Origin: Phycisphaerae bacterium
Lineage (GTDB): Bacteria; Planctomycetota; Phycisphaerae; UBA1845
Direction: 5' to 3'
Assembly (NCBI GenBank): GCA_016929015.1
Contig: JAFGJQ010000032.1
Location: forward strand, 1-42,534
Length of the DNA: 42,534 nucleotides
Shown: positions 7,687 to 14,913 of the stretch, piece after piece
Numbering within the stretch: the first letter of the stretch is position 1
Layout: every line of letters starts with the position of its first letter
Translations under genes and position numbers: made by a program
Notes under the pieces: generated by a model
Database searches by the model: none
Seen by the model: only the letters and a program-made list of their open reading frames with translations
What the model was told of the DNA's origin: nothing

Positions 7687-8771
7687 ACCAGCACTCGACG
7701 GAATCGCTCGTCCAGCCGGTTCGACAGCGGAACCAGCACACGCATCGCCCGCCGTATTATGGCCCGCATCGGGGTCGGTTCAACCCGAACCGACGTCTCC
7801 CACGCTCGCCGCATCAAATCCTGAAGAATCTGATCCAGCAGGTACCGCCGCTCGAACCCGGCAAAAGCCGGCTCACGCGCCAGGTCAGGCCGCAATGCAT
7901 GGATCAGTCCCTCGGCCGGCCGCCCCGCACCTTCCCTCCGCACGCCGGGGAACAGCCGCGCAAGCACCTCGTCCGCATACCCCAGCGACTCCCTCGCCCA
8001 GAACGCCTTCCGGCGCCGGTAGTACGCGCCCAGGGTCTCCCGCAGCCGACCCAGCGGGGCCAGCCGCCCCCTCGAACGCAGGATGGCCGGCCGGCCGGCC
8101 AACTCCGACATCAACCCGTCCACAAACGTCAGTTTCTCCAACGCCGGCCAGCCCCGATACCGGCGCTTCCAACCCGACCCCGACGCCAGCCACACGGCAA
8201 ACGTCTCCGCGAAATCCTCGCACGGGTGCGACTGGGCGTACCAATTCCTCAGGTGGAGCACGTAGCTCCGGCTGTCCGGCCGAGGGCGGTAGGAAACCGG
8301 GTACCGGCGCCGAAAGTCGCCAAACACGCTCTGCCAGTCTCGCCGGTAGCGCAGGCGATAGGCCGCATCAATCGCGTGGCCGACCTCGTGCCGCAGGAGC
8401 ATCATGCACCACGTGGCAGTGCCGCCGACCACTTCGTGCATCTGCCGGCCCTCCAGCCGGCGGAGCCGGGGATGGGCCAGATAGAACGGTACGGCAAACC
8501 CCGGGATGCCGTCTGCCGCAAACCACCCCTCCGACAGCCAGCAGTGGGGCTCGAACGTCAGCCCGCGACCCGCCAACTCGTCGTAGAGCCGGGCCAACCG
8601 CCGGGCCAGGGGCTGGGCGCCCAGGGTCAAGTCGGCGTCCAGGTCGCACAACCGCAGGCCGAGCAGCTTCTCGTCCGACCAACGAGCCCAGACCGGCTCG
8701 GGCGACGAAACACGCCGTCGACCGGGGCGGGTCTGCACCCTGGGTTTTGGGGTTTGGGACCGCCTGGGCAC
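7683..8771 (-). CDS. Putative zinc metallopeptidase (HExxH), paralog A
   Basis: 362 residues; the GTG at 8771 has a near-perfect AGGAGGT 5 nt upstream. Zinc motif H128-E129-V-G-H132 (RHEVGHAID), then SHPCEDFAETFAVWL at 181-195, supplying a glutamate ligand. It is the first gene of a three-gene minus-strand unit: metallopeptidase A, ATP-grasp (4-nt overlap), metallopeptidase B. A and B share the same motifs in the same order but differ strongly at the N- and C-termini, so the duplication looks old, not recent. No export signal is seen. The conserved cysteine in CDL near the N-terminus and in HPCED are features of the pair. The promoter region is shared back-to-back with the tRNA-Thr gene. Confidence 0.82.
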   Translation of the reverse strand: MPRRSQTPKPRVQTRPGRRRVSSPEPVWARWSDEKLLGLRLCDLDADLTLGAQPLARRLARLYDELAGRGLTFEPHCWLSEGWFAADGIPGFAVPFYLAHPRLRRLEGRQMHEVVGGTATWCMMLLRHEVGHAIDAAYRLRYRRDWQSVFGDFRRRYPVSYRPRPDSRSYVLHLRNWYAQSHPCEDFAETFAVWLASGSGWKRRYRGWPALEKLTFVDGLMSELAGRPAILRSRGRLAPLGRLRETLGAYYRRRKAFWARESLGYADEVLARLFPGVRREGAGRPAEGLIHALRPDLAREPAFAGFERRYLLDQILQDLMRRAWETSVRVEPTPMRAIIRRAMRVLVPLSNRLDERFRRVLV

Positions 8772-8936
8772 GCATACCTCCTGGCGAAGTTATCGGCCAT
8801 CCGGCGACACTCTCTCCCGGAGCCGGCCTGTTTGACGGAGCCGAGGTCCAGCCCGCCCCAGTTGGGGCCGCACGAGCGGCTCCCCAATGCTGGGAAGCCC
8901 GATTCAGGGCAGCGTTGTGGAGGCGGGTGGCCCCTG

Positions 8937-8965
8937 TTGCCGATGAAAGGCGGCCATGCTATAAC
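8937..8965 (+). promoter_or_regulatory. Sigma-70-type promoter of the tRNA-Thr gene
   Basis: TTGCCG (8937-8942) and TATAAC (8960-8965) are separated by exactly 17 bp. The tRNA begins 22 bp after the -10 box, which fits a short leader. Confidence 0.72.
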
Positions 8966-8987
8966 ACTCCGCGACCGTCAGGTCGTT

Positions 8988-9059
8988 GCCGGTGTAGCTC
9001 AGTGGCAGAGCGGTGCTTTCGTAAAGCACAGGTCCTCGGTTCGACCCCGAGCACCGGCT
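8988..9059 (+). tRNA. tRNA-Thr (anticodon CGT)
   Basis: A full cloverleaf can be folded. The acceptor stem GCCGGTG pairs with CACCGGC, with T as discriminator. The D-arm begins GCTCAGTGGCAGAGC, the anticodon stem GTGCT/AGCAC encloses the loop TTCGTAA with anticodon CGT (reads ACG, Thr), and the T-arm CTCGG/CCGAG encloses TTCGACC. CCA is not encoded. From position 9015 the gene is duplicated at 12305, which marks it as an integration target. Confidence 0.95.
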
Positions 9060-9061
9060 GT
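9015..9061 (+). repeat. Attachment-site repeat copy 1 (inside tRNA-Thr)
   Basis: 47 bp from the anticodon stem through the acceptor end plus two bases. Identical to 12305-12351. Phage and island integrases commonly use the 3' half of a tRNA gene as attB, and the repeat restores an intact tRNA on insertion. This copy lies in the intact gene. Confidence 0.85.
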
Positions 9062-9246
9062 ACAAGATCCGTTGTGACTGACCCTATGGGCTGCTGGCTG
9101 TGGCTTCTGGCCAGAAGGGCTGTTCGGCGCCGCCGATCACATCAGCCCGCCTGCCTGAGCCTGCCACCCGTTGCTGGCCGCCGTAGCGGGTCGTACTGTC
9201 CCCACCTCAAGAATGTCCATGTCGGATCGGGAGGAGGCCATCGGTC

Positions 9247-10608
9247 ATGTCAGCTTGCACCGGCAAAGCCGCCAGTTATGTGGTCGCGTGGACGGCAGCC
9301 TCGATCCTTGGGGCGCCAACATGGGGTGGGGACATACCAAAGCGAGTCTCGTCGAAGACTCTTGGTATGGAGTTCGTGCTCATCCCGGCAGGCAGCTTCC
9401 AGATGGGCCTCCGTTGGCCGACCGAGAAAATGCAGGCACGCGTCCAGCGTTCCCCGGCCGGGTTTGACGGCCATCCGCTGCACGAGGTTCAGATCGACGC
9501 ATTCTACATCGCTACAACCGAAGCAACCGTCGGCCAGTGGCGAACGTTCGACCGGGAGTCAAAGTACAAGACGACCGCAGAACGAGCCGGCGCCGAGCGC
9601 AAGTGGTACCGCCCCGAGTTCAAGCAGGACTCCTTCCATCCTGTAGTGTACATCAGCCATGAGGACGCGGAGACGTTCGCGCGATGGTTGTCTGCAAAGG
9701 ATGGCGTGACGTACCGACTGCCAAGCGAAGCGGAATGGGAATACGCGTGCCGAGGCGGCTCTCGGGATGAACTGCCTTGGGGCGACGATATCGGCGATGC
9801 TGCCGAGTTCGCCAACCTGGCGGGCGCGGGCGATGGATACGCGTTCACAGCTGCAGTGGCATCCTTCAAGCCGAACGCCTGGGGCGTGTACGACATGGTC
9901 GGGAATGCCTGGGAATGGTGCGCCGATTGGGTATCTGATGACTACTACGAACACTCTCCACCGGCCAACCCACGCGGGCCCGAAACCGGAGAAGTCAGAG
10001 CATACCGGGGAGGCTCATGGGAGGATCCACTGGGCGGTGCGCTGCCGAGCCTGCGCAACCGGCAGCCTTCGCACGCATTCTACCGCAACGGTGGGTTTCG
10101 GTTGATTCGTGAAGCGCCGAAACCGCCCGAAACGCGCGACCAATGGCTGGCGCGAGCCAAGCCGAAGTGGGAACGCATAACAGGGACGAGCCTCGCGGAG
10201 CTTGCGCGGGTGGGAGAGCCCATCACCCTTGACGGAATCCGGTGGAAAGTTCTGAGCGCGCGTTCTATCGGAAACCGGCTCAGCGGCCGCGGCATCGTGG
10301 CATCACGGACGACCTCGGGAAGATTCATCCGAGTTGACATGGAGATCGAGAATCTGCGGAAGGAACCCGTGACTTTCCTGAGCCGTGAGTTGCTTGACAG
10401 TGGCGGGCGGGTGTTCGAAACGATGTCAGATGCCTTCTGGTACTTCGACGAGAACACTGTCCTCATACTCGAGCGCATCAATCCCAACGTGCCACTCCGA
10501 TTCGTCCAGGCGTACGAAGTCCCACGCGACGCGAAGGGACTTGGCATTACCGTCAGCAACCTCCAACTAATGAACAGGAAGGAGGGACTGATTGAACTCG
10601 GGTTTTGA
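9247..10608 (+). CDS. Formylglycine-generating-enzyme-like (SUMF1-fold) protein with C-terminal DUF4352-like domain
   Basis: 453 residues; ATG preceded by GGAGGAGG. The N-terminus (to about residue 27) looks like a signal peptide, so it is probably exported. Residues 40-290 carry the FGE-sulfatase fold: GMEFVLIPAGSFQMG, TEATVGQW, HPVVYISHEDAETFARWL, YRLPSEAEWEYACRGG, NAWGVYDMVGNAWEWC, YRGGSW and GGFRLIRE. The cysteine pair that real FGE uses near the end of the fold is absent (the segment reads SLRNRQPSHAFYRNGGFRL), so sulfatase activation is unlikely. Residues about 320-453 look like an Ig-like DUF4352-type domain (VDMEIENLRKEPVTF). It is the first gene of the island beside tRNA-Thr. Its role is unknown; binding or scaffolding is possible. 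Confidence 0.85.
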   Translation: MSACTGKAASYVVAWTAASILGAPTWGGDIPKRVSSKTLGMEFVLIPAGSFQMGLRWPTEKMQARVQRSPAGFDGHPLHEVQIDAFYIATTEATVGQWRTFDRESKYKTTAERAGAERKWYRPEFKQDSFHPVVYISHEDAETFARWLSAKDGVTYRLPSEAEWEYACRGGSRDELPWGDDIGDAAEFANLAGAGDGYAFTAAVASFKPNAWGVYDMVGNAWEWCADWVSDDYYEHSPPANPRGPETGEVRAYRGGSWEDPLGGALPSLRNRQPSHAFYRNGGFRLIREAPKPPETRDQWLARAKPKWERITGTSLAELARVGEPITLDGIRWKVLSARSIGNRLSGRGIVASRTTSGRFIRVDMEIENLRKEPVTFLSRELLDSGGRVFETMSDAFWYFDENTVLILERINPNVPLRFVQAYEVPRDAKGLGITVSNLQLMNRKEGLIELGF

Positions 10609-10869
10609 CGCCATCGACGCCTGCCATTGCGCGGGCCCCTGGCTCGCACTCATGGGCTCCGCTGGGCATCACGAGGTGGTCGTTCCCCTGACGATGCTCA
10701 CGCCAGGAGCGGAGTATGATGACCCGCCGTGCTGCCGCGCCATCAGGCAACGCAGAAGTGTCGGCTGTCGCCGTCTGAGCACGGGTCGTGAGCTGTATGA
10801 TAGGATGTGGCTTGTCTGCAACTCTGGCAAGTAGCACGCTCTCCAAGTGCACTTTTTGGGGGATCGGAC

Positions 10870-11241
10870 GTGAAACGGGATATGGATCTCATCAGGGACG
10901 TTTTGTTTGCTGTGGAGAACAGTGGTGACACTCCACTACTGGTTCTTCCGGAGATTGCCGGACGCTCACGAACCGAGATCGATTACCACCTCAGACTGCT
11001 GGTAACTGCAGGCCTTCTAGACGCGATTTGCCACAGGACGGAGAAGCACGTCGTCACCGTTCTCGGCCTGACGTGGGCAGGCCACGAGTTTCTGGACGCT
11101 GCTCGGAACGAAGGAATCTGGAGCAAAGTGCGAGAGAAACTGGGTAGCACGCTGGTGTCAGTGCCCTTCGAGATCCTCAAGGAACTCCTCTTGTCCCTTT
11201 GCCGCCAACAAGTTGGCCTCAGTCCACTAGGCGGAGGCTGA
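10870..11241 (+). CDS. DUF2513-family protein
   Basis: 123 residues. The GTG at 10870 is chosen because GGGGGA lies just upstream and the protein then opens MKRDMDLIRDVLFAVE, the classic DUF2513 start. A winged-helix-like first half (IDYHLRLLVTAGLLDA) is followed by LTWAGHEFLDAARNEGIWSKVREKLG, also diagnostic, and an amphipathic C-terminal helix. No cysteine motif or membrane segment of note. The family is of unknown function and common in prophages and islands, which agrees with its place between the tRNA-Thr repeats. A DNA-binding or regulatory role is a guess from the fold. Confidence 0.85.
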   Translation: MKRDMDLIRDVLFAVENSGDTPLLVLPEIAGRSRTEIDYHLRLLVTAGLLDAICHRTEKHVVTVLGLTWAGHEFLDAARNEGIWSKVREKLGSTLVSVPFEILKELLLSLCRQQVGLSPLGGG

Positions 11242-11474
11242 TCACGCGAAGGCCTGCTGTCGAAGAACGAGATGACCGCGCATCGCCTCGGGCTGAGCTG
11301 TCGATGCTGGCGGCATGAGCCAGCACCACCGGACCCGGAATGGTATAGCACCCTACTCGCGGGGCATTAAGCCCCGCGCCTTCGCCACTCCTCTTTTCGC
11401 CATTTGCGGTTCCGCTCTCTGGCGAGGCCTTTTCTTGATTGCGCACATGGGTAGAATGATCATGGAGGTGGCTT

Positions 11475-12149
11475 GTGGCACGAAGTGTGATCGCCAGATT
11501 CTATTGGTTCTTGAAAAACGCTGTTAGTGGGCCCGTCGACCATGCGGCGCAGCCAGTCGATGCCTTGGGCGCGTATCACGCTTACAGGGATCAGTTATAT
11601 CGGGCGATGGACCTTGCAGACGCAGTCCGTCCCGTGGACGATGATGTCCTGGCATTCGCCGTACTGGATCACGTCTCCAAGCCGCTTGCCGATTTGAAGC
11701 AGTGGATTCAGCGGCACGACACTGATCTGGTTGATATCACGGAAATCGAGAGCTCTCCGTTCGAGGCTGGATCCTGGCTCGATAGTCGGAGGCGCATGTA
11801 CGGTCGACTTGCCTTCTACTTGCGCACGAACGAGGTACGGCACGTGGTGCTTAAGTTTCTCGGTCTCCGCGGCCCAGTGGGAGAAGGTAGGGTCTGCATA
11901 CCTTTTGATGACACTCAGATGGACCTGGCGAAGCGGACCTACAGTGGTTTCGCCGAGTTGTTGAGTAGTCACCAGTTCGAAGTAGTGGGGGCCAATTCGC
12001 CAGAAAGTACTTTGTATGCTCGCGAAAATCTGGGTGTGTTCCTTCGCCTAGTCTCCGAGTATGGTAGGCACAATGTCACTCTGGGCGCATGGGACCTGCC
12101 CTTTTACGAAGAGTTTCACGGGCTCATAGGCCCGCCTACGTCTGACTAA
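11475..12149 (+). CDS. Hypothetical protein in the tRNA-Thr island
   Basis: 224 residues, not recognised. The GTG at 11475 has GGAGGTG five bases upstream, a strong ribosome site. The protein is mostly alpha-helical by eye, without a signal peptide or clear membrane span; the first residues (MARSVIARFYWFLKNAV) could form an amphipathic helix. Charged and aromatic residues are spread evenly and no catalytic motif stands out. Base composition looks less GC-rich than the housekeeping parts of the window, in keeping with acquired DNA. A stem-loop follows the stop codon. DUF2513 lies about 230 bp upstream, so the two may or may not share a transcript. Confidence 0.7.
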   Translation: MARSVIARFYWFLKNAVSGPVDHAAQPVDALGAYHAYRDQLYRAMDLADAVRPVDDDVLAFAVLDHVSKPLADLKQWIQRHDTDLVDITEIESSPFEAGSWLDSRRRMYGRLAFYLRTNEVRHVVLKFLGLRGPVGEGRVCIPFDDTQMDLAKRTYSGFAELLSSHQFEVVGANSPESTLYARENLGVFLRLVSEYGRHNVTLGAWDLPFYEEFHGLIGPPTSD

Positions 12150-12150
12150 G

Positions 12151-12165
12151 CCGGTAGTCTACCGG
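12151..12165 (+). terminator. Stem-loop after the island hypothetical gene
   Basis: CCGGTA-GTC-TACCGG begins two bases after the stop codon: a perfect 6-bp stem with a 3-nt loop. No T-run follows, so termination is only likely, not shown. A third CCGGTA occurs at 12171. Confidence 0.45.
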
Positions 12166-12304
12166 ATCACCCGGTAGAAACCGCGTTTTCACGCCCCAGA
12201 ACGCCATCGCATGAACGGTATTACTAACGGCTCCGGCTCACGGTATGCTCTCATAACCTGTTGTGGTTCCGAGCTTTCGGCGCTCGGTTTTCGTTCGGCC
12301 GGCC

Positions 12305-12351
12305 GCTTTCGTAAAGCACAGGTCCTCGGTTCGACCCCGAGCACCGGCTGT
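12305..12351 (+). repeat. Attachment-site repeat copy 2 (tRNA-Thr 3' fragment)
   Basis: 47 bp identical to 9015-9061. It lacks the tRNA 5' half, so it cannot make a tRNA. It marks the far end of segment 1 and the near end of segment 2; a decayed integrase ends about 35 bp downstream. The bases after it (TCGCACCCGTCCG, 12353-12365) are also similar to those after copy 3. Confidence 0.9.
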
Positions 12352-12386
12352 TTCGCACCCGTCCGCATTATCTCGCACCACGTCGC

Positions 12387-12750
12387 CTAAGCTTGCAGAA
12401 TCCAAGGAGTTGTGCCGATCGGCGGGAAGGATTCGCAGTCGGTTGGTTTCGCACCGGTTCGCGGCGCGTGGCACCGGTTCGCCGTGCGAGTGTCGTTGGT
12501 TGCGCGACCCCCCGAAGGGCTCGGGCGATGATCGTACGTCCCAACGGCGCGCTGGACCGCTGGCTCGGTCGCATCGTCGGGCCGGTCGATGCCAGGCAGC
12601 CCGTCCAGGGCGTCGCCCACGTCTCGGATGCCCAGCTTCGTGTACGTGTTCAACGTCAGCTTCGGGTCGGAACGCCGGACGAGCGATTGCGCCGCCTTGA
12701 CATTCGTGCCTGCGAAGGAGCGTTGCCCACGTTGGCTGCCCATGGGACGG
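12387..12750 (-). pseudogene. Tyrosine recombinase (integrase), C-terminal remnant
   Basis: On the minus strand, 12570-12713 encodes GTNVKAAQSLVRRSD then PKLTLNTYTKLG, the end of a tyrosine integrase with the catalytic Tyr in NTYTK. The expected RHSDP has become RRSDP. The preceding box continues in another frame at 12706-12747 as TWATLLRR, which matches the TFATLL of box II, but the catalytic Arg before it is lost. So there is a frameshift near 12706-12713 and decay of key residues. The rest of the enzyme is missing; the next gene occupies that place on the opposite strand. Its 3' end faces attachment repeat copy 2, the normal position for an integrase of a tRNA-targeted element. Confidence 0.75.
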
Positions 12751-12787
12751 ACAGTGCGGAACCGCATCGGCATGGTACAATCCCCCC

Positions 12788-13246
12788 ATGCGACGACGCT
12801 TCCGAATCCGCCGCATTGCCAAGTGGACCGGGCTCGTGCTGTGCGTGCTCGTGCTAGTGGCGTGGCGTGTGAGCACGAGATGGATGATCTACTTGATCTG
12901 GTCCGAAGGTGCAGGCACCCGCTCGTGCTCACTGGGGTTCGGGCGAATCGGTATACAGTATCCTGCAGAAGCCAGCATAGTAGAGCCGGGCTGGATGACT
13001 GTGCGGATCGTAGATATCCCGATAGTAGACTTACTCTGGTTTCGCCTGCCCAACATCGTCAAACGCCCAGGGAAAGCCAGTAACTTATACATCCCCATCT
13101 GGATGCCCTTCGTACTGCTCGCCGTTCCCACGGCCCTTCTGTGGTGGCGTGACCGGAAACCCCCACCCGGCCACTGCCAGCGCTGCAGGTACAATCTCAC
13201 GGGCAATACTTCGGGGACGTGCCCGGAATGCGGAAAACCGATATGA
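12788..13246 (+). CDS. Membrane protein with C-terminal zinc ribbon, family member 1
   Basis: 152 residues. A basic start (MRRRFRIRR) leads into a membrane helix at about 12-30; a second helix lies at about 98-118 (IWMPFVLLAVPTALLWW). The tail CQRCRYNLTGN..GTCPECG has four cysteines in CxxC...CPEC, a zinc-ribbon or rubredoxin-type knuckle. The middle (30-97) would be extracytoplasmic and the ribbon cytoplasmic. TACAAT ends six bases before the ATG, which could be a -10 box and would give a nearly leaderless transcript. The stop overlaps the next start (ATGA). The family is common in Phycisphaerae, of unknown function. Confidence 0.75.
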   Translation: MRRRFRIRRIAKWTGLVLCVLVLVAWRVSTRWMIYLIWSEGAGTRSCSLGFGRIGIQYPAEASIVEPGWMTVRIVDIPIVDLLWFRLPNIVKRPGKASNLYIPIWMPFVLLAVPTALLWWRDRKPPPGHCQRCRYNLTGNTSGTCPECGKPI

Positions 13247-13329
13247 AGCGACGCTCGCGGACAAGGCGGGTTCTGAAGTGGGTGGGGCTGGTGGCGTGCG
13301 TTCTTCATAGCGGCACGAGTGCCGGTTAG
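13243..13329 (+). pseudogene. Truncated copy of the zinc-ribbon family N-terminus
   Basis: 28 codons from an ATG overlapping the previous stop: a basic MKRRSRTRRVLKWVGLV start and then a stop at 13327. It is nearly identical, in protein and DNA, to the first 17 codons of the gene at 14382, after which the similarity ends. It looks like the 5' end of a family member cut off by deletion or unequal recombination. A functional small peptide cannot be excluded. Confidence 0.6.
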
Positions 13330-13342
13330 GCGTGCGATTCGC

Positions 13343-13933
13343 ATGTCTCGTAGGATGCAGAAAACTCTCGTCGTTATCGCACTGGCAGGGGCCGTCCTGG
13401 CTGGGCTGGCCGGGCCGGCCTTCATGTGGTGCCTGGTTTTGCTGCCGGCATGGGTGCTGGTTCTCCTGATCGTACCGCGTCTGGCGGGGGTCCGGCCATC
13501 GATGCGTCATGTCCGTGCGGGGATCGTGCTTTCAGTGCTGGCCGGTATCGTCTTCGGCACGAGCATGCTGGTGAGTATCGAGCTTTCCACATCATCGAGC
13601 GAGGTGTGGAGATTCGGTGGCGCCGGGATCAGCCGTACAACATTCCAGACGCGATTGCCCCAGTATCCGAACGCGCCCCAACTCACGATCGGGTGGCGCC
13701 CGTGCCTCTGCCCACTCGGTGCATCCTTCGTCGCCATGGGCGATGGGCGAGGCGGGTCCAGCCGCACGGATTCGCGTGCGACGTGGCCGCTGCTGACGAG
13801 CACCGCGCTTCCCACCTTTGTCTTGTGGCGATTGCGGCGAGATCGTGTGCCACCGGGTATGTGCAAGCGGTGCGGGTACAATCTCACGGGCAACCTATCC
13901 GGCACCTGCCCGGAATGCGGGGACACAAGATGA
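13343..13933 (+). CDS. Membrane protein with C-terminal zinc ribbon, family member 2
   Basis: Start uncertain: ATG at 13343 is used; an in-frame GTG at 13319 and an ATG at 13355 are alternatives, none with a good ribosome site. Three hydrophobic helices are seen in the first 100 residues (LVVIALAGAVLAGLAGPA, WCLVLLPAWVLVLLIV and IVLSVLAGIVFG), more than in its relatives. A weakly hydrophobic stretch follows near the C-terminus, then CKRCGYNLTGN..GTCPECG. The N-terminal part therefore differs from members 1 and 4 while the tail is shared. The stop TGA overlaps the next ATG. It may use coupling from the micro-ORF just upstream. Function unknown. Confidence 0.7.
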   Translation: MSRRMQKTLVVIALAGAVLAGLAGPAFMWCLVLLPAWVLVLLIVPRLAGVRPSMRHVRAGIVLSVLAGIVFGTSMLVSIELSTSSSEVWRFGGAGISRTTFQTRLPQYPNAPQLTIGWRPCLCPLGASFVAMGDGRGGSSRTDSRATWPLLTSTALPTFVLWRLRRDRVPPGMCKRCGYNLTGNLSGTCPECGDTR

Positions 13934-14385
13934 CGCGACGCCTGCACTGGTCATGGTGGGTCGCTGTACTACTCGCGGCAATCACGTTGGCCGGTATGGC
14001 GGTCAGCTTCGCGTGGGTGTTCGCGTGGACGGATTCAGGAGGGCGATACTACCTATACCTGGAACATGGAATGCTGTGCGGCAATCCCAACGTACTGCCC
14101 CCAGGTATGGGTCCCCTGCCGTGGTACGGCCATTTCGAGGTCTACACTTCCTATATATATACGCCCTGGGCTTTTCTGCCGGAGGTCGACTTCTCGCCGC
14201 CGCTGCCATCCGTGAGGTTCCCAATCCACCTTTTTCTCGTGATCTTGGTCATGATTGTGACATATCCTCTATTGCCATTCGCCGTTCGACGGGACCGTCG
14301 TAAACGCGGCCTGTGCGTCCGATGCGGGTACAATCTCACGGGCAACCAGTCCGGTATCTGCCCAGAGTGTGGTCAACCGATATGA
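13930..14385 (+). CDS. Membrane protein with C-terminal zinc ribbon, family member 3
   Basis: 151 residues from an ATG that overlaps the previous stop. First helix at about 9-31 (WVAVLLAAITLAGMAVSFAWVF without charges), a Tyr/Pro-rich middle (YYLYLEHGML, SYIYTPWAF), second helix at about 100-117 (IHLFLVILVMIVTYPLL), a basic RRDRRKRG stretch and then CVRCGYNLTGN..GICPECG. Same topology as member 1. DNA encoding YNLTGN is almost letter-for-letter the same as in members 1 and 2, which points to duplication or gene conversion. The stop overlaps the next start. Confidence 0.78.
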   Translation: MTRRLHWSWWVAVLLAAITLAGMAVSFAWVFAWTDSGGRYYLYLEHGMLCGNPNVLPPGMGPLPWYGHFEVYTSYIYTPWAFLPEVDFSPPLPSVRFPIHLFLVILVMIVTYPLLPFAVRRDRRKRGLCVRCGYNLTGNQSGICPECGQPI

Positions 14386-14906
14386 AGCGACGCTCCCGGA
14401 CAAGGCGGGTCTTGAAGTGGGTGGGGTTGGTAGGATGTTTGCTTACGATTTGCGCGGGCATCTTGAGCATGTTCTGGGAACCTGAAGTCGGCTTGTTGAC
14501 GGAAGGCGGTGCGCACTTCGTCATTGTTAGACTCAGGTTCGGAAGCATGAATTTCTTCCTCGTGAACGACGAAGCCGGGATGCTTACGGGTGCGCTCAAC
14601 ACTGTATACGGGGGCGGAAGATGGAGACGCATTAGCGCGATAGACCCCCCGCGCCGAGAGTTCTCATGGTTGCCCTGGTTGAGAGAAGCCCGCACCCCAA
14701 GGGGGGAGTCCTTATTCTCAGAAATTGACATTCCCCTCTGGACGATTCTCGTCGTAATCGGAGTCCCAACGGCGTTTCTATGGTACCGCGACCGCCGGCG
14801 GCCGAAGGGACATTGCCGGAGCTGTGGATATGACCTCACCGGGAACGTCAGCGGCGTCTGCCCGGAATGCGGAACCGATGCATGGGACGCCCGTGCCCAT
14901 AGGTGA
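14382..14906 (+). CDS. Membrane protein with C-terminal zinc ribbon, family member 4
   Basis: 174 residues; ATG overlaps the previous TGA. Basic N-terminus MKRRSRTRRVLKWVG, helix about 13-30, extracytoplasmic middle, helix about 117-136 (IPLWTILVVIGVPTAFLWY), then CRSCGYDLTGN..GVCPECG and a short tail WDARAHR. The first codons match the truncated copy at 13243 almost exactly. The arrangement helix, loop, helix, ribbon is the same as in member 1, to which it is most alike. Function unknown. Confidence 0.78.
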   Translation: MKRRSRTRRVLKWVGLVGCLLTICAGILSMFWEPEVGLLTEGGAHFVIVRLRFGSMNFFLVNDEAGMLTGALNTVYGGGRWRRISAIDPPRREFSWLPWLREARTPRGESLFSEIDIPLWTILVVIGVPTAFLWYRDRRRPKGHCRSCGYDLTGNVSGVCPECGTDAWDARAHR

Positions 14907-14913
14907 CACATCC

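Larger units (their letters stand above)
9062..12351. mobile_element. Putative integrated island segment 1 at tRNA-Thr
   Basis: Bounded by the intact tRNA-Thr and a perfect 47-bp copy of its 3' part at 12305-12351. The 3.3 kb between carry an FGE-like protein, a DUF2513 protein and an unknown protein, all on plus. No integrase is seen inside this segment. The element is defined by its repeats and not by mobility genes, so it is probably a remnant or was mobilised together with segment 2. Confidence 0.6.

Noticed and set aside
7496-9646. Open plus-strand frame of 716 codons across the metallopeptidase gene, tRNA and island start
   Set aside because: It is Pro/Arg/Ser-rich, runs through a tRNA gene and overlaps well-supported genes on the minus strand and the FGE-like gene in another phase.
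9247-10608. Annotation as a true formylglycine-generating enzyme
   Set aside because: The fold is present but the cysteine pair at the active site is missing, and no sulfatase lies nearby.
12305-12351. A second tRNA-Thr gene
   Set aside because: Only the part from the anticodon stem to the acceptor end is present; the 5' acceptor strand and D-arm are missing.
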